Positions 1 through 8,000 of a stretch of 64,000 nt of DNA are shown piece after piece; the first letter of the stretch is position 1, and each line of letters starts with the position of its first letter. Below the pieces are notes generated by a model, which was not told the origin of the DNA, did no database searches, and worked only from the letters and a program-made list of their open reading frames with translations. The DNA comes from JBBSNV01 sp964458605 (lineage in GTDB: Bacteria > Pseudomonadota > Alphaproteobacteria > Reyranellales > JAQSWP01): NCBI GenBank assembly GCA_964458605.1, contig CAYWLS010000001.1, forward strand, positions 186,001 through 250,000. Direction: 5' to 3'. Position numbers and translations under genes: made by a program.

Positions 1-133
1 CGTCGCCATCGAGCGAGCGTTCGCGGAACTTCACCAGATTGGCCATCACCACCGGGCCCCTGTCAGGCAGCGCGGCGACCAGTTCGGCATTGAAGTGATC
101 GAGATTGGACGACGTCCTATTTATCGCCGACAT
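1..133 (-). CDS. DUF1330-like protein, partial (continues past the window start)
   Basis: This is the N-terminal 44 codons of a minus-strand gene. It starts at an ATG (133-131) and stays open to base 1. It overlaps the stop of the upstream secreted-protein gene by 17 bases. The visible peptide contains the stretch GPVVMANLVKFRERSLDGD. That resembles the conserved N-terminal GPIVMLNLLKFR motif of DUF1330 proteins, small dimeric ferredoxin-fold proteins of unknown function. The family call is inference from this one motif, and the rest of the gene lies outside the window. Confidence 0.5.
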   Translation of the reverse strand, partial: MSAINRTSSNLDHFNAELVAALPDRGPVVMANLVKFRERSLDGD

Positions 134-647
134 CGAAGGATCCGAAAAATTTCGCGATCCCCCGGTCGTCCGACGCTTCCTTTGTGGTGACGACCACGAG
201 CTGATAGAGGCGGTTGGCGACCAAATAGGTATTGGAGGTGTAGACGATCTGCGCGTTGTCCGCCACGAAGCTCAGGCCGGGCCAGCGGCCAAGCTGGATT
301 TGCCGCGAGCTGCGCACCGTGGTTTTGGTCTTTTGCACCGCACCCCGTTGACCGCTCAGCAAGAATTTCTGCGGCGTCGTGCGACGCAGCAATGTCTCGT
401 CGAAATCCGTATAGAACACGCCGTAGCCGACATCGTCGCCTATCTGGGACAGGTAGATGTGCATGGGGATATTTCCCGCCCCGCCGTCGATCATTTCGAT
501 CTCTTCTTGGGGTGCTGCCGGCATTTGCACAGTGAATCTGCCGTCGCCGGTAACGGTGACCCAATCGGCGGCCTGGCTTGCCTGCGCGAACAGAACGAGG
601 ACCAGGCTCAGCAGAAATCCGGCGATGTGCGGTGCCGGGCGCGGCAT
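117..647 (-). CDS. Secreted protein of unknown function, 176 aa
   Basis: It begins with a clear Sec signal peptide (hydrophobic FLLSLVLVLFAQ, then an ASQA-like cleavage site near residue 26). The mature part of about 150 residues has alternating hydrophobic and charged residues typical of a small beta-rich periplasmic domain. It contains no cysteine and no motif I recognise. It lies 13 bases downstream of the MotB-like gene on the same strand, so it is probably co-transcribed with that envelope module. Start: ATG 647. Function unknown. Confidence 0.75.
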   Translation of the reverse strand: MPRPAPHIAGFLLSLVLVLFAQASQAADWVTVTGDGRFTVQMPAAPQEEIEMIDGGAGNIPMHIYLSQIGDDVGYGVFYTDFDETLLRRTTPQKFLLSGQRGAVQKTKTTVRSSRQIQLGRWPGLSFVADNAQIVYTSNTYLVANRLYQLVVVTTKEASDDRGIAKFFGSFDVGDK

Positions 648-660
648 TGGCGCCTCGTTC

Positions 661-1962
661 CTAGCGTGTGGTGATCTTCAGCTCGATGCGCCGGTTCTTG
701 GCCATCGACGCCTGATCGGTGCCGTCGGTCAGCGGCTGGAACTCGGCGAAGCCGCGTGCCGCCAGGCGGTTGTAGGGGATGCCGCGGCTGTGCAGGAACT
801 CGACCACGGCGATGGCGCGCGCCGCCGACAGCTCCCAGTTGGAGGGGAACTGGGCGGTGTGGATCGGCTTGGTGTCGGTGTGGCCGTCGACCTGCAGCAC
901 CCAGTCGATATCGGGCGGGATCTTGTCGGCGATCTCCTTCAGCGCGTCGGCCACGTCGGCCAGCTTGATGATGCCCTCGGGGCCGAGATCGGCCGAACCC
1001 GAGGCGAACAGCACCTCGGACTGGAACACGAAGCGGTCGCCCACCACCACGATGTCCTTGCGCTTGCCGATCACGTCGCGCAGCTTGCCGAAGAACTCGG
1101 AGCGATAGCGCGCCAGCTCCTCGACCTTGTTGACCAGGGCGCGGTTGAGCTTCTGGCTGAGATCGACGATCTGGGCCTGCTGGTCCTTGGCCTTCAGGTC
1201 GGAGGCGTCGAGCGCGGCGTTGAGCCGGGCCAGCTCGGCCTTGAGCGCGGCGATGTTGGCGGAAAGCTGCTCGATGGTGCGCTTGGCCTCGGCCGACAGC
1301 TTCTGCTGCTCGGTCAGCTCGTCCAGCGCCTTGCCCTTGTCGGACTGCAGGCTGGCCACCTGACCCGACAGCTTGTCGCGCTCTTCGTTGGACTTCTCGA
1401 GATCGGCGGCGACCTGATCGCGCTCGCCGGTCAGTTTCTTGAGATCGGCGTTGGCGCCCTGCAGATCGGCATTGGCCTTGCCGAGATCGGCGGTCAACTG
1501 GTCGCGCTGGCTCCTGGATTTGTCGAGATCCAGGGCCAACTGGCTGCCCCGCGCATTGGCCTTGTCGAGATCGGCCGCCAGTTGGTTGCCGCGAGCGTTG
1601 GCCTTGTCGAGATCGGCGGCCAGCTGGTTGCGCTGCGCGGTCATCTTGTCGAGATCGGCGCTCAGCCGGTCGCGCGCCTTGGTGGCGGCGTCGAGCTGGG
1701 TGCCGAGCTGGGCGACGGTGTTGCGCAGGCCGGCGTTGTTGGCCTGCTCGAGCTGCAGGATGCTGGCCAGTTCGGCCATCTTCTTGTTGAGCTGGTCGAG
1801 CGCCTGATCCTTCGAGCCCAGCGCTTCGGACAGGTAGAACTGCGCCACCACGAACACCGCCAGCACGAAGATCACGACCATCAGCAGGCTGCTGAGCGCG
1901 TCGACATAGCCCGGCCACGAATAGTCGTGGCGCGGGCTGCGGCGGCGGGACATGCCGGGCAT
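661..1962 (-). CDS. MotB/OmpA-like peptidoglycan-binding protein with long coiled coil
   Basis: The 433-aa protein has three parts. One N-terminal membrane segment (about residues 21-44) has an acidic residue, Asp21, at its cytoplasmic edge, as in MotB and TolR. A coiled coil of about 250 residues follows, with near-perfect heptad-multiple repeats (QLAADLDKANARG-type, residues ~115-200). The C-terminus is an OmpA domain (about 305-433) with the peptidoglycan-contact motif DGHTD and a terminal NRRIELKI. The family anchors inner-membrane ion-driven stators to peptidoglycan. It starts 4 bases after the stop of the ExbB/MotA-like gene, so the two form one operon and probably one complex. No flagellar gene is nearby, so a flagellar role is unlikely. 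Confidence 0.85.
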   Translation of the reverse strand: MPGMSRRRSPRHDYSWPGYVDALSSLLMVVIFVLAVFVVAQFYLSEALGSKDQALDQLNKKMAELASILQLEQANNAGLRNTVAQLGTQLDAATKARDRLSADLDKMTAQRNQLAADLDKANARGNQLAADLDKANARGSQLALDLDKSRSQRDQLTADLGKANADLQGANADLKKLTGERDQVAADLEKSNEERDKLSGQVASLQSDKGKALDELTEQQKLSAEAKRTIEQLSANIAALKAELARLNAALDASDLKAKDQQAQIVDLSQKLNRALVNKVEELARYRSEFFGKLRDVIGKRKDIVVVGDRFVFQSEVLFASGSADLGPEGIIKLADVADALKEIADKIPPDIDWVLQVDGHTDTKPIHTAQFPSNWELSAARAIAVVEFLHSRGIPYNRLAARGFAEFQPLTDGTDQASMAKNRRIELKITTR

Positions 1963-1966
1963 CGAT

Positions 1967-3115
1967 CTAGCCCGAGCGCTGGCCGTCCACCGGCCGCGCG
2001 GCCAGGGTGCGGGCCAGCAGCTTGATCTCGCCGCGCAGTTCGTCGGCGATGGCGGTGCGCCCGTTCACCAGCTCTTCCAGCATGCGCGCCATGTAGAGCT
2101 CGATGTTGCGGATGTGCAGGCGGCTGGCCTCGTCCATACCCAACCCGCCCTGGCTGCCGAGATCGGCCAGCCGGCCCAGCGTGGTGCGCAGCTCGACCGA
2201 ATTCTCCGCCAGCCGGCCCAGCAACTGCTGCTCATGCCGCATGAAGTCGCTGAGCGAACTCAGCCGCTCGGACAGGATGGAGATCGAGGTGTTGGCGGCG
2301 CCCCGGCCTTCCTCGGCCCGGGCCATGATGCGCTGCAGGTTCTCCAGGCTCTCGGCGGTTTGCTCGAGCAGCGCCTGGACATAGGCCGGCACGGTCTGGT
2401 CGCTTTCCAGCGACAGCACGCCCGAGGGGAGACGGGTCTTCTCCGATAGCCATTCCTCGACGTCGTTGAAGAAGCGGTTCTGCGCCTGGCCGGCCTGCAG
2501 GTCGAGGAAGCCTAGCACCAGCGAACCGGCCAGGCCGAACAGCGAGGCGGAGAAGGCGGTGCCCATGCCGCGCAACGGGCCTTCCAGGCTGGTCTTGAGC
2601 TGGGTGAAGGTGGTGGCGGCGTCGCCCGCGATCTGCAGCTTGGAGATGGCGTCGCCCACGGTGTTGACGGTCTCGAGCAGGCCCCAGAAGGTGCCGAGCA
2701 GGCCGAGGAAGATCAGCAGGCCGATGGCGTAGCGCGAGATCTCGCGCTGCTCGTCCAGCCGCGAGCCGATGCCGTCCAGCAGGGTGCGCATCACCGGCGG
2801 CGACAGGGTGAGATGGCCCTGGCGGTCGCCCAGCATGGCGGCCATCGGGCCCAGCAGGCGCGGCTCCGGACCGGTGCTGCTGCCCAGCGCGCGGGCCCGG
2901 TCGTAGCCGTCGACCCAGGTGACGTCGGTCTGCAGCAGGAACACCTGGCGGAAGGCGTAGACGATGCCCAGCGCCAGCACGGTGATGATCACGCCGTTGA
3001 GGAACGGATTGTTGAAGAAGGCGCGCTCGACGATCGGAAACAGGAACCCGACCAGCGCCGCCACGGCGAGCAGGAACAGCGCCATGCGCAGCAGATAACG
3101 TCCGGGCTTGGTCAT
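1967..3115 (-). CDS. MotA/TolQ/ExbB-like proton-channel protein
   Basis: The 382-aa inner-membrane protein has two N-terminal hydrophobic segments (about 10-32 and 37-58). Two more (about 132-152 and 183-205) carry the family signature GLLGTFWGLLETV and a GMGTAFSASLFGL motif. A cytoplasmic, helical, charged tail of about 170 residues follows. TolQ and ExbB are about 230-245 residues, so the tail is an extension. Such proteins form the pentameric channel around a MotB/ExbD-type partner. That partner is encoded immediately downstream (661-1962), whereas no ExbD/TolR-like gene is adjacent. Start: ATG 3115. The process it powers cannot be told from the sequence. Confidence 0.82.
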   Translation of the reverse strand: MTKPGRYLLRMALFLLAVAALVGFLFPIVERAFFNNPFLNGVIITVLALGIVYAFRQVFLLQTDVTWVDGYDRARALGSSTGPEPRLLGPMAAMLGDRQGHLTLSPPVMRTLLDGIGSRLDEQREISRYAIGLLIFLGLLGTFWGLLETVNTVGDAISKLQIAGDAATTFTQLKTSLEGPLRGMGTAFSASLFGLAGSLVLGFLDLQAGQAQNRFFNDVEEWLSEKTRLPSGVLSLESDQTVPAYVQALLEQTAESLENLQRIMARAEEGRGAANTSISILSERLSSLSDFMRHEQQLLGRLAENSVELRTTLGRLADLGSQGGLGMDEASRLHIRNIELYMARMLEELVNGRTAIADELRGEIKLLARTLAARPVDGQRSG

Positions 3116-3184
3116 GCCTCGGATAATCCCATAATTAATGGCCGAAATGCGGCGCGTGAACCGGCGCGCGGCGCCGGCGAAGGC

Positions 3185-4258
3185 TTACTGGGCGACGAGC
3201 GAAAGGTCGACACGGTCGGCGGGGCCATTGCCGTTTTCCGGCGCACCCATCGCTTGAACGTCGATGCGGGTCGAGCGGATCCCCTTGTCGATCAGATAGG
3301 CGCGCACGGCCAAGGCGCGCGAGAGCGACAGGCGTCGCGCCTGGCTGACGTTGTTGGTCTGGCCGGCGGCATAGGCGACGACCTTGAGCCGCTGCTCGTT
3401 GCCCGCCATTTGCGCCGCCAGCGCATCGAGCGACTGACGCGCCGTATCGTTGAGAATAGCCGAACCGGCATCGAAAGCGAGCCGGCCCGCACCGGTGGTC
3501 GTGGCGGGCGGCAGCGCAGCGACCTGCGGGGCGCCCTGCGAGGTGGGGGCCGGCGCGGGCATGGCGACGGGCGTGACGGTCGGCACGGTCGTGGACGCCG
3601 CGGTCGGTAGCGGCGGCGCCGGCGGTGGCGGCGGCACGGCAACAACCGAAGCCGGAGCGGGCGCGGGAGGCGGCGTCACCGCCACAGGAATCGGCGGCGC
3701 GGGCGAAGGCGGCGTGATCTGGGTCGGCACGCTGGGCGCCGCAGCCGCAGCCGGTGCCGGTGGCGGCGCCGGCGGCGGGGTGATCGCGGCCACTTTCGGC
3801 GCGGGCTTGGGCGCAGCCTGCGGCGCGGGCTGCGGTGCCGGCGTCGAAGCCATCTTCGGCGCGGCGGCCGGGGCGGGCGCCGCCGACGAGCCGCCGGTGC
3901 TGCCACCGCTCAGCTTGGGCACCGGCTTGCCGGGCATGGCTGGGACGGTGAGCAGGCGGCTCTTGGGCGTGGCGCTGGGCGGCACGGCGCCGCTTGGACC
4001 GCCATAGCCGTAACGGCGCGCGCCGTTGACGGGCGTCTTGCCCAGACCATCGGGCGGCGGCACGGTGCCGATATTGGGCGGCGGTCCCAATTGATCGAGC
4101 ACCGAGGTGTCGACAATGACGCTGGGATCGGCACGACCGACCGTATTGTAGTATTGGGCCGCGGCAGGCTGGGCTGCCAGGCAGCACAGGCCAAGGGCGA
4201 AGGGCAGAGCGACGCTGCCAGACAGCGAACGCAGCGTTGCCAATCCAGATGAAGCCAT
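3185..4258 (-). CDS. OmpA-family protein with Pro/Ala-rich linker, 357 aa
   Basis: I chose ATG 4258 because it places a normal signal peptide (hydrophobic core, cleavage after AQPAAAQ) at the N-terminus; an upstream in-frame start at 4363 would bury it. The mature protein has a long Pro/Ala/Val linker (roughly residues 120-235) and a C-terminal OmpA-like domain (about 255-357, beginning LAFDAGSAILND). The usual GHTD motif that contacts diaminopimelate is replaced by AYAAGQ, while LSLSRALAV keeps the Arg. Peptidoglycan binding may therefore be altered or lost. It sits 69 bases upstream of the ExbB-like gene on the same strand. Confidence 0.78.
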   Translation of the reverse strand: MASSGLATLRSLSGSVALPFALGLCCLAAQPAAAQYYNTVGRADPSVIVDTSVLDQLGPPPNIGTVPPPDGLGKTPVNGARRYGYGGPSGAVPPSATPKSRLLTVPAMPGKPVPKLSGGSTGGSSAAPAPAAAPKMASTPAPQPAPQAAPKPAPKVAAITPPPAPPPAPAAAAAPSVPTQITPPSPAPPIPVAVTPPPAPAPASVVAVPPPPPAPPLPTAASTTVPTVTPVAMPAPAPTSQGAPQVAALPPATTTGAGRLAFDAGSAILNDTARQSLDALAAQMAGNEQRLKVVAYAAGQTNNVSQARRLSLSRALAVRAYLIDKGIRSTRIDVQAMGAPENGNGPADRVDLSLVAQ

Positions 4259-4423
4259 CGCCAGCCTGTGCCCCTTCAAGCCTTTGAATGAATTGGCGGC
4301 AGGATACTCGCTAGGGCTGGCGGCAGCAACCGCTTTGCCGGCTATAGATTGCGGCAAAGCCATATCCTGTCCGGGCTTTTTGCCGCGCGCGCGGGGGCGG
4401 TTGCCAAACGCGGCGATACCGGT

Positions 4424-5290
4424 TCAGCCGGCCTTGGCGGCGCCGCGCAGCAGCCGGGTCAGGGGGCCGCCCAGATGGCCGTTGGCCGCCAGGATGCTGG
4501 GGCTGTCGAGCCGGTGCGGCTTGCCGGCGATCTCGCTCAGGAAGCCGCCGGCTTCCTTGACCATCAGCACGCCGGCGGCGATGTCCCAGGCGCTGAGGCC
4601 GCTCTCCCAGAAGCCGTCCAGCCGCCCGGCGGCGACGAAGGCCAGGTCGAGCGCGGCCGATCCCTGGCGACGCACGCCGGCGGTCTGGCCCATCACCGCT
4701 TCGAGCTGGGCGAGATAGGAAGGGTGATCGCCGCGGCCGCGGAACGGGATGCCGGTGCCGATCAGCGCATGGCCGAGCTGGCGGCGGCCGGAGACGCGCA
4801 GGCGGTGCGACTTGGTGCTGACCGTGTCGAGGAAGGCGCCCTTGCCCTTCTCGGCCCAATAGAGCTCGTCGCCGATCGGCTCGTAGATCACGCCGGCGAC
4901 GATCTCGCCGTCCTTCTCCAGCGCCACCGAGATGGCGAAATGGGGAATGCCGTGCAGGAAATTGGTGGTGCCGTCGAGCGGATCGACGATGAAGCGGTGA
5001 TGGCCGTCGCCCAGCACCTTGTTGCCTTCCTCGCCCAGGAAGCCGAAGCCCGGCCGCACCCGCATCAGCTCGTCGAGCAGGGTCTGCTCGGCGCGCTTGT
5101 CGGCCAGCGAGACGAAATCGCCGGGCCCCTTCTCCGACACCTGCAGCTTCTCGACCTCGCCGAAATCGCGGCGCAGGCCGCGCGCGGTCTTCATCACCGC
5201 GTTGATCATCACCGTGATCAGCGCCGAGCGGCCGGCCAGCACGCCGCGATGGCGCGGGGTGACCGGATCGACCTGGCGGCCGGAGGTCAT
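4424..5290 (-). CDS. suhB: Inositol monophosphatase family protein (SuhB)
   Basis: The 288-aa Mg2+-dependent phosphatase shows the three family motifs: FLGEEGN, DPLDGTTNF (metal site) and WDIAAGVLMVKEAGG. The N-terminal VMINAVMKTARGLRRDFGE aligns with the normal start of alphaproteobacterial SuhB, so the long upstream open frame overlapping efp is not coding. Start ATG 5290 adds about 25 residues before the conserved region, and a later start is possible. It converts inositol-1-phosphate to inositol in vitro; in E. coli SuhB also acts in rRNA antitermination. It follows efp by 77 bases. Confidence 0.9.
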   Translation of the reverse strand: MTSGRQVDPVTPRHRGVLAGRSALITVMINAVMKTARGLRRDFGEVEKLQVSEKGPGDFVSLADKRAEQTLLDELMRVRPGFGFLGEEGNKVLGDGHHRFIVDPLDGTTNFLHGIPHFAISVALEKDGEIVAGVIYEPIGDELYWAEKGKGAFLDTVSTKSHRLRVSGRRQLGHALIGTGIPFRGRGDHPSYLAQLEAVMGQTAGVRRQGSAALDLAFVAAGRLDGFWESGLSAWDIAAGVLMVKEAGGFLSEIAGKPHRLDSPSILAANGHLGGPLTRLLRGAAKAG

Positions 5291-5367
5291 CGGCGCGCGG
5301 CCGCGGCGCGCCACCCGGGGGGCGTCGCCTGCGGCCGCGGGGCGATCGCCGCGATCGCGGATCGGGC

Positions 5368-5940
5368 TCAATCCTTGGCCCGCTCGATATAGGAGGAATC
5401 GGCGGTGTTGATCACCACGCGAGTGCCGGTGCCGATATGCGGCGGCACCAGCACGCGCACGCCGTTCTCCAGCAGCGCGGGCTTGTAGGAGGAAGATGCG
5501 GTCTGGCCCTTGACCACCGCGTCGGCCTCGACGATGGCCAAGGTCACGGTCTTGGGCAGCTCGACGCCGACCGCCTTGCCTTCGTACAGCGAGACCGCGC
5601 ATTCCATACCGTCTTGCAGGAACTTGCCCTGCTCTTCGTCCATCAGGGTCTCGGGGACCACGATCTGCTCGAAGTTTTCCTTGTCCATGAAGGTGTAGCC
5701 GATGCCGGCTTCGTGGAACAGGAAGGTGCACTCGCGCTCGTCGATATGCACGCGCTCGATGGTCTCGGCGGTGCGGAAGCGCTCCATCAGCTTGTTGCCG
5801 TCGAGCAGCCCCTTGGCTTCGATCTGCACGAAGGCGCCGCCCTTGCCGGGATTGAGCAGCTGCACCTTGGAGGCGACCCACAGCTTGCCTTTGTAGTCGA
5901 TCACGCTGCCGGCACGGATGGTATTGACGGGAACTTTCAT
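5368..5940 (-). CDS. efp: Translation elongation factor P
   Basis: The 190-residue length and three-domain layout match EF-P, which relieves ribosome stalling at polyproline. The N-terminal KOW-like domain carries the loop NPGKGGAF with Lys33 at the tip, the residue beta-lysylated in EpmA-containing bacteria. The C-terminus (RVVINTADSSYIERAK) is the family signature region. The lysyl-ligase gene epmA is divergent, 208 bases away, which fits a modified-lysine EF-P. Polyproline-rich clients occur in this window (TolA, the TonB-family protein, the OmpA-like protein at 3185). Start: ATG 5940. Confidence 0.97.
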   Translation of the reverse strand: MKVPVNTIRAGSVIDYKGKLWVASKVQLLNPGKGGAFVQIEAKGLLDGNKLMERFRTAETIERVHIDERECTFLFHEAGIGYTFMDKENFEQIVVPETLMDEEQGKFLQDGMECAVSLYEGKAVGVELPKTVTLAIVEADAVVKGQTASSSYKPALLENGVRVLVPPHIGTGTRVVINTADSSYIERAKD

Positions 5941-6148
5941 CTTGCGCCTATTCGGAGAAATGAGGGCCGGGCGCCCGAACGGGACGGGGCGCGGGCGGCA
6001 AAAGCGCGCGGAACCTATCAGACGGTCCGGGGCGAGGCAACCCGGGCGGGAAATCGCCCTCCGCTGGACCCAGGGCCGCAGCCGACACCTGCTTTGCGGC
6101 GCGATTTCGCCCCTTGGGCGGCGCGGCCGGCGCCTGTATCAAGGAAGC

Positions 6149-7195
6149 ATGAGCGCCGACGCAAAACCCTGGCATCCCGACCGGCTGGCGCGGCGGCGCC
6201 CCTATCTCGCGGCGCGCGGCCGCATCCAGGCGGCGCTGCGGCGCTGGTTCCTCGAGCAGGGCTTCGTCGAGGTCGAGACCCCGGCCCTGCAGATCTCGCC
6301 CGGCATGGAGCCGCATCTGCAGGCCTTCGCCACCGAGTTGCGCGATCCCTCCGGCTGCGCGGCCCGGCGCTACCTGCACACCTCGCCCGAATTCGCCATG
6401 AAGAAGCTGCTGGCCGGCGGCGAGACGCGCGTGTTCCAGTTCGCCCGCGCGTTCCGCAATGCCGAGCGCTCGGCGACCCACCATCCCGAATTCACCATGC
6501 TGGAATGGTATCGCGCCGGCGAAGACTACACGCGGCTGATGGAGGATTGCGCGGCGCTGCTGCGCTTGGCTGCCGAGGCGGCGGGCGCCGACATGCTGCG
6601 TCACGGCGGCCGCGCGGTCGATCCGGCGCGGCCGATCGAGCGGCTGTCGGTGGCCGACGCCTTCCACCTGTTCGCCGGCATCGACCTGCTGGCGACCGCC
6701 CGCGCCGATCCGGCGCAGCCCGACCTGGCGGCGCTGGCGCTCCAGGCCGCAGCGCTCGGCATGGCACCCCATGACGGCGATCGCTGGGAGGACCTGTTCT
6801 TCCGCATCATGTTCGAGAAGATCGAACCGGCGCTGGCCGAGCGCGGCGCGGTGCTGCTCGACCGCTATCCGATCTCGATGGCGGCGCTGTCGCGGCCGGC
6901 GCCGGACGATGCGCTGGTGGCCGAGCGCTTCGAGCTCTACGTGGCGGGGCTGGAACTGGCCAATGCGTTCGGCGAACTGACCGATGCGAAGGCGCAGCGC
7001 GCCCGCTTCGAGGCCGACATGGCGCTCAAGCAGCAGCTCTACGGCGAGCGCTATCCGATCGACGAGGATTTCCTGGCGGCGCTGGAGCATGGCCTGCCGC
7101 CCTGCAGCGGCATCGCGCTGGGCTTCGACCGGCTGGCGATGGTGGCGACCGGCGCCGAGCGCATCGAGGACGTGCTGTGGCTGCCGGTGGCCTGA
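6149..7195 (+). CDS. epmA: EF-P lysine ligase EpmA (GenX/PoxA)
   Basis: The 348-aa class II aminoacyl-tRNA-synthetase paralogue lacks the anticodon-binding domain. It shows motif 2 (FRNAERSATHHPEF, TMLEWYRA) and motif 3 (GIALGFDRLAMVATG). It attaches (R)-beta-lysine to the tip lysine of EF-P. ATG 6149 was chosen because AAGGA precedes it and MSADAKPWHPDRLARR matches the usual N-terminus; upstream frame extensions are non-coding. It is divergent from efp. EpmB, the lysine 2,3-aminomutase that makes the substrate, is not in this window. Confidence 0.93.
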   Translation: MSADAKPWHPDRLARRRPYLAARGRIQAALRRWFLEQGFVEVETPALQISPGMEPHLQAFATELRDPSGCAARRYLHTSPEFAMKKLLAGGETRVFQFARAFRNAERSATHHPEFTMLEWYRAGEDYTRLMEDCAALLRLAAEAAGADMLRHGGRAVDPARPIERLSVADAFHLFAGIDLLATARADPAQPDLAALALQAAALGMAPHDGDRWEDLFFRIMFEKIEPALAERGAVLLDRYPISMAALSRPAPDDALVAERFELYVAGLELANAFGELTDAKAQRARFEADMALKQQLYGERYPIDEDFLAALEHGLPPCSGIALGFDRLAMVATGAERIEDVLWLPVA

Positions 7196-7231
7196 GCGGC
7201 GGGAGAAACCGCCTGGCGCCTGGAGGCGTCT

Positions 7232-7963
7232 TCAGCGCTTCTTGTCGAGCGCCAGCACGAGCACGCCGGGCGCGTCGCGATAGTGATCGACGGAGAAGCC
7301 GGTCGAATTCGTCACATGCACGGTGGCGAAGGCGTCGCGCAGCAGGTCGATGTCGCTGAAAACCGAGTAGCTGTAGTAGAGCCCGTCGCCTTCGCTGAGG
7401 TGGTAGCCCTTGCCGCCGGTGCGCAGCCGGTCGAGCGCGTTCCACAGGCCAAGGTGCCTGGCCGCCTGCTTGCAGCGCCGCGCCAGCCATCCGCCCTGGC
7501 CGAAATTGTTGCTGTCGACCACCAGCACGGCGTGACGGGCGACGCGGATCATCTCCGACAGCGCCTGGCGCGGCTGGCGCACGTGATGCAGCACGGCGAA
7601 TTCGCTCACCACGTCGAACTCGTTGTCGGCGTAGGACAACTGCACGGCATCGCCGGCGACGACGCGGTCGGGCCCCAGGCCGTAGTCGCGCGCGGCCAGC
7701 GCCCGCAGGTCGGGCGACGGCTCCAGCCCGACCAGCCGCTGCAGCCGCACGGTGCGATCGATCATCGACAGCAGCCGGCCGCTGCCGCAGCCGACATCGA
7801 GCAGGCTGGTCCAGCCGCGCATCTGGATCTGACCGATCAGGAAGGGCAGGGCGAAATCGGCCTCGCCATGCCCGAACGGCGCATCGGTGTGGCGCTGGGC
7901 GATGTCGGCATAGAAGTCGAGCTGGGCGCGGTTCTGGTCTTCCGGCTTGTCCATGGCGCGCAT
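7232..7963 (-). CDS. Class I SAM-dependent methyltransferase
   Basis: The Rossmann-fold methyltransferase shows motif I LLDVGCGSGRLLS, an acidic residue after the second strand (VGLEPS), VVAGDAVQL, and FDVVSEFAVLHHV as the post-II/motif IV region. It is about 243 aa and the substrate is not evident. A TTG at 7975 and an ATG at 7954 are alternative starts, and no strong Shine-Dalgarno sequence separates them. It is convergent with epmA (36 bases between the stops) and follows the lpxR-like gene on the same strand after a short gap. Confidence 0.75.
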   Translation of the reverse strand: MRAMDKPEDQNRAQLDFYADIAQRHTDAPFGHGEADFALPFLIGQIQMRGWTSLLDVGCGSGRLLSMIDRTVRLQRLVGLEPSPDLRALAARDYGLGPDRVVAGDAVQLSYADNEFDVVSEFAVLHHVRQPRQALSEMIRVARHAVLVVDSNNFGQGGWLARRCKQAARHLGLWNALDRLRTGGKGYHLSEGDGLYYSYSVFSDIDLLRDAFATVHVTNSTGFSVDHYRDAPGVLVLALDKKR

Positions 7964-8000
7964 TGTCCGATGCAAAACGCGACCTTGGCAACAAGGGCGC

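Noticed and set aside
457..2025. Long plus-strand open frame of about 520 codons opposite the MotB-like gene
   Set aside because: It mirrors the codon pattern of the minus-strand gene, has the composition of an antisense frame and no domain pattern. Similar long antisense frames occur over epmA, btuB, serA, purA and the carotenoid oxygenase and were rejected for the same reason.
661..3115. Zorya-type anti-phage system
   Set aside because: The channel/OmpA pair resembles ZorAB in layout, but no ZorC, ZorD or ZorE gene is present. The neighbours are envelope and translation genes, and similar pairs can be housekeeping.
4366..4383. Plus-strand terminator-like AAAGCC...GGGCTTTTT near 4359-4382
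   Set aside because: No plus-strand gene ends here, and the minus-strand reading lacks a T-run after a stable stem.
5291..5881. N-terminal extension of SuhB through efp
   Set aside because: The frame is open only because of high GC. The extension has no conserved character and would overlap efp in another frame.
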